Shown here piece by piece: positions 61,777-64,000 of a DNA stretch of 64,000 nt. The notes under the pieces were generated by a model, which was given only the letters and a program-made list of their open reading frames with translations, searched no databases and had not been told where the DNA came from. The position numbers and the translations under genes were made by a program. Each line of letters opens with the position of its first letter. Positions within the stretch are counted from its first letter, which is position 1. The DNA is taken from NCBI GenBank assembly GCA_016703525.1, contig JADJBW010000006.1, forward strand, positions 62,001 to 126,000, in the 5' to 3' direction. Source of the DNA: Actinomycetota bacterium. GTDB lineage: Bacteria > Actinomycetota > Acidimicrobiia > Acidimicrobiales > Microtrichaceae.

Positions 61777-63465
61777 GTGAACCTCGCCACACTGCTGATC
61801 GCCGTCGCCTCCGGCGCCGCCGCAGCATGGGGATACGCCAGGCCGGCCCGGTCGGGTCCGCTCGCCGCGATCGTTGCCGTCTGGTGGCTCGGCGCCGCGT
61901 GGCTCGCGGGAGCGTTCGTACGCACCGATCTCGGCGTCGCCGCCGTTGCCGGATCGTCGTCGGCCGACGCTCCGTTGCACCTGCGCCTCGCGGCGATCTG
62001 GGCCGCGCCGAGCGGCTCGCTGTGGGTGTGGTGCACGCTCGTTGCAACGGGCGTGGCCGTCGTCGCGCACCCGTCGGCGTCCGTATGGGCCCGCCGCTCC
62101 GCCGCGGGGTGCTCGGCGCTCCTCACGGCGACGTGCCTGCTCGGCGCCAACCCCTTTGCCACGCCGTCGCCGATCCCGCGGCGCGGCGCTGGCCTCTCAC
62201 CGGTGCTCGAACACGGGCTCATGACCGTGCATCCGCCGCTGCTCTACGCCGCTCAAGCGGCCACCATCGCCGCGGCCGTCGCCGCCGCGATCGCGATCGG
62301 GCGCGACGGGGGCGACACGCTCGACCGCCCCGCCGGGACGCGACGGGCGTGGGCGATCCCGCTGGCGGCGCTGGCCGCGGCGACCATCCTCGGCGCGTGG
62401 TGGGCGCATGACGAGGCCGGCTGGGGCGGGTGGTGGGCGTGGGATCCCGTGGAGAACACCGCCCTCACGCCGATGGCGTGCCTGGTCGCCGCCGGGCATG
62501 CCCGCACCGGCCGAGCAGCGCTCCGGTGGATCGCTGCCGCGGCCACGGCGGTGCTGCTCGGGGTGGTCGTGGCTCGCACCGGATGGGCGTCCTCGGTGCA
62601 CGCGTTCGCGCCGTCGCGCGGCCCGGCCATCGGCCTCGCGTCGTTCACCCTCGCGTTCGTCGCCGGATGGATCACGCTCGCCCGTCGCCGACCGGCGTGC
62701 CCGGCCGACGAAGCCGAGTCCGGCATGCTCACGGCCTCCCCCCATCGACCTGGGCCGCGGCGTGTTGCCACCACGGTGACCGCTGTCATCGCCACCGCGG
62801 TGGCGGTCGTCGTGGCCGCGGCCGAGGTCGCCGCCGCGTGGCTCGGGACGCGGGCACGGCCTGCGGTGCTCGATCCGGTGTGGGCCGCGCGGGCCCTGCT
62901 ACCCGCCGGTGTGCTGATGGCGGTGGCGCTGGCCGGGTGGGGATGGCGACGGCATCACGGCGCCGCGGCAACCATCGCGCACCTAGGCGTCGCCACGCTC
63001 GCCGTTGGCGCGGCGTTGGGAACGGGAACTCAGCGGTGCGTGATCGCTCCACTCGACAGGGCTGTGAGCGCCGGCACCGACACCGTGCGGTGGACCGGGT
63101 CGACGCTCGCCCAGTCGGCCGTCGACGACCCCGGGGCCGACCGCGATCGCTTGGTGCTGCACGTGACCGTGTCGGACGCGGGCGGGCGGGCGATGAGCCT
63201 CACGCCGATGATCGAGCGGTACCCCGACCTGGGTTCGACGCGGTCCCGCCCAGCGCGAGCACAGCTCGGGCTCGACGAGATCGAGGTCGCGGCCCTCTAT
63301 GCCGACGACGAGCGCGCCACGATCGAGGTGCGGACGCACCGAGGCCTTCTACTTGTGTGGTGGGGGGCAGCCCTCGCGATCGGCGGCGTCGGACTCGCGG
63401 CGCTCCGGCGACCCGCGCTCAGAACGGCCGAGCCCGCCGAGCGCTCGGTTCAGTCGGACGAGTGA
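61777..63465 (+). CDS. ccmF: CcmF-type cytochrome c biogenesis protein
   Basis: 562 residues, many membrane helices. Key motif GWGGWWAWDPVENTAL (WWD haem-handling domain), ENTALTPMACLVAAGHA with its His, and PSRGPAIGLASFTLAFVAGW. Shorter than classical CcmF (~650), close to actinobacterial homologues. It would attach haem to the CXXCH of cytochromes c such as the fused domain at 40848-42263. GTG start. Confidence 0.9.
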   Translation: MNLATLLIAVASGAAAAWGYARPARSGPLAAIVAVWWLGAAWLAGAFVRTDLGVAAVAGSSSADAPLHLRLAAIWAAPSGSLWVWCTLVATGVAVVAHPSASVWARRSAAGCSALLTATCLLGANPFATPSPIPRRGAGLSPVLEHGLMTVHPPLLYAAQAATIAAAVAAAIAIGRDGGDTLDRPAGTRRAWAIPLAALAAATILGAWWAHDEAGWGGWWAWDPVENTALTPMACLVAAGHARTGRAALRWIAAAATAVLLGVVVARTGWASSVHAFAPSRGPAIGLASFTLAFVAGWITLARRRPACPADEAESGMLTASPHRPGPRRVATTVTAVIATAVAVVVAAAEVAAAWLGTRARPAVLDPVWAARALLPAGVLMAVALAGWGWRRHHGAAATIAHLGVATLAVGAALGTGTQRCVIAPLDRAVSAGTDTVRWTGSTLAQSAVDDPGADRDRLVLHVTVSDAGGRAMSLTPMIERYPDLGSTRSRPARAQLGLDEIEVAALYADDERATIEVRTHRGLLLVWWGAALAIGGVGLAALRRPALRTAEPAERSVQSDE

Positions 63466-64000
63466 TCTCCCGACGTGCCCGGACGCGCCGGGCCGTCCGA
63501 ACCGCCAGACCCGCGGGCACGCCGGGCGCGCAGCAGCGAGTCGAGATTCGAGCCAGTCGCGGCCCCGCCGTCGCGGCCATCGGGAACACGCGGCGCGACC
63601 CCGCCATCGGGAACACGCGGCGCGACCCCGGCCTCGCGGCCATCGGGAACACGCGGCGCGACCCCGGCCTCGCGGCCATCGGGAACACGCGGCGCGACCC
63701 CGCCAGCGAGCCAGCGTCGGACGGCGTCGCGCGGCGAGCACCCGAGAGGCGTGCGGCGAGGGCCTCGAGCTGGGCGGGGCGCGTGGGCCGAGCGATCGCG
63801 TCGGTGCCCCGCACGAACGACAGCCGCGATAGGGCCACAACGAGGGGCCAGGCGAGCAGCGCCGCCCACAGCAGCCACGGTCGGAGGTCGAAGACCCGCC
63901 GGCCGGATCGAAGGCCGGTCGCATCGAAGGCCCGGCCGGCGGTTACGTCGCCGCGGCCGCGGGTGAGTGCGCTCCATGCCCGCATCGACTCCCGTCTGCG
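63419..64000 (-). CDS. membrane protein, C-terminal part, runs off the right edge
   Basis: Frame open to the window end. TGLRSGRRVFDLRPWLLWAA and LLAWPLVVALSRLSFVRG form a C-terminal membrane helix in a setting reminiscent of VWA- or GATase-type membrane proteins; weak. It then enters a 12-residue Ser/Arg repeat (SRRVFPMAARPG). A second frame ending at 63450 (LDSLLRARRARGSGGSD) looks more like a natural C-terminus, so a frameshift inside or before the repeats is possible. The stop at 63419 overlaps ccmF by 47 bases. Confidence 0.45.
   Translation of the reverse strand, partial: RRRESMRAWSALTRGRGDVTAGRAFDATGLRSGRRVFDLRPWLLWAALLAWPLVVALSRLSFVRGTDAIARPTRPAQLEALAARLSGARRATPSDAGSLAGSRRVFPMAARPGSRRVFPMAARPGSRRVFPMAGSRRVFPMAATAGPRLARISTRCCAPGVPAGLAVRTARRVRARREITRPTEPSARRARPF
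63577..63699. repeat. 24-base repeats at spacing 27-36, inside the right-edge gene
   Basis: Four near-perfect copies of CCATCGGGAACACGCGGCG-type sequence at 63577, 63604, 63640 and 63676. Spacing is 27, 36 and 36, all multiples of three, so they encode a repeated 9-12-residue peptide (RVFPMAARPGSR) in the minus-strand frame rather than a CRISPR array. Confidence 0.85.

Noticed and set aside
63577..63699. CRISPR array
   Set aside because: Spacing is 27 or 36 with near-identical intervals and stays in frame; it is a protein-coding tandem repeat.

Overview
The window is high-GC DNA (by eye about 70% G+C) with dense genes on both strands and many GTG and TTG starts. The gene content points to an actinobacterium. 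The chain tig-clpP-clpX-folC-ndk-mreB-mreC, F420-type luciferase-like oxidoreductases, paired ClpP paralogues, an MprA/MprB-like two-component system and a resuscitation-promoting-factor domain all fit. The tag WWQASDGRWY at the start of the NERD-domain protein is a motif I associate with class Acidimicrobiia, which is my best guess; this is inference, not a database result.

Layout. 1-6.5 kb: core block on the minus strand (trigger factor, ClpP, ClpX, FolC, Ndk, MreB, start of MreC). 6.6-14.1 kb: an accessory island between tRNA-Pro/tRNA-Gly and tRNA-Arg. It holds a C-terminal integrase piece at one end, an N-terminal integrase piece at the other, and degraded defence-like genes between them (a broken PDDEXK nuclease, a NERD protein, a DISARM-like helicase/methylase fusion, DUF429). 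14-24 kb: a membrane hydroxylase, a one-piece ECF sigma/zinc-finger protein, tRNA-His and tRNA-Lys, a decayed TacA-TacT toxin pair, envelope proteins, an Rpf-like protein and a two-component system. 24-36 kb: an SNF2 helicase with a SWIM protein, CspA, an F420-type oxidoreductase, glutaminyl cyclotransferase, an RNA methyltransferase, SerB, PrmA, Rpe and small secreted proteins. 36-44 kb: a second ClpP, a lone pseudopilin, and a five-gene same-strand run with two CydA-like membrane subunits (one carrying a haem-c site), a small membrane protein, a membrane anti-sigma factor with a blue-copper domain, and its ECF sigma factor. 44-64 kb: GalT, RdgB, RNase PH, a helicase-nuclease, MurI, homocysteine methyltransferase, a PhoX-like protein, a FadR regulator divergent from a PLP decarboxylase, a DUF11 surface protein, HMG-CoA lyase, an ABC exporter, CcmF and a partial membrane protein.

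Three patterns cut across the window. (1) Many genes have a TAnnnT -10 element only 6-9 bases before the start codon, which implies leaderless mRNAs and helped choose starts. (2) At least six genes, and tRNA-Lys, are interrupted or shortened by single-base events, several in G/C runs. This is either an indel-prone assembly or recent decay, and it should be settled before calling those genes pseudogenes. (3) Two convergent intergenic regions, 24 kb apart, carry the same family of tandem stem-loops.

The most interesting candidate system is the 37.6-42.3 kb run: a bd-type-like oxidase without a recognisable CydB, apparently coupled to a copper-domain anti-sigma/sigma switch. The CcmF at 61.8 kb could supply haem attachment. 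I saw no rRNA genes, CRISPR arrays or intact insertion sequences.
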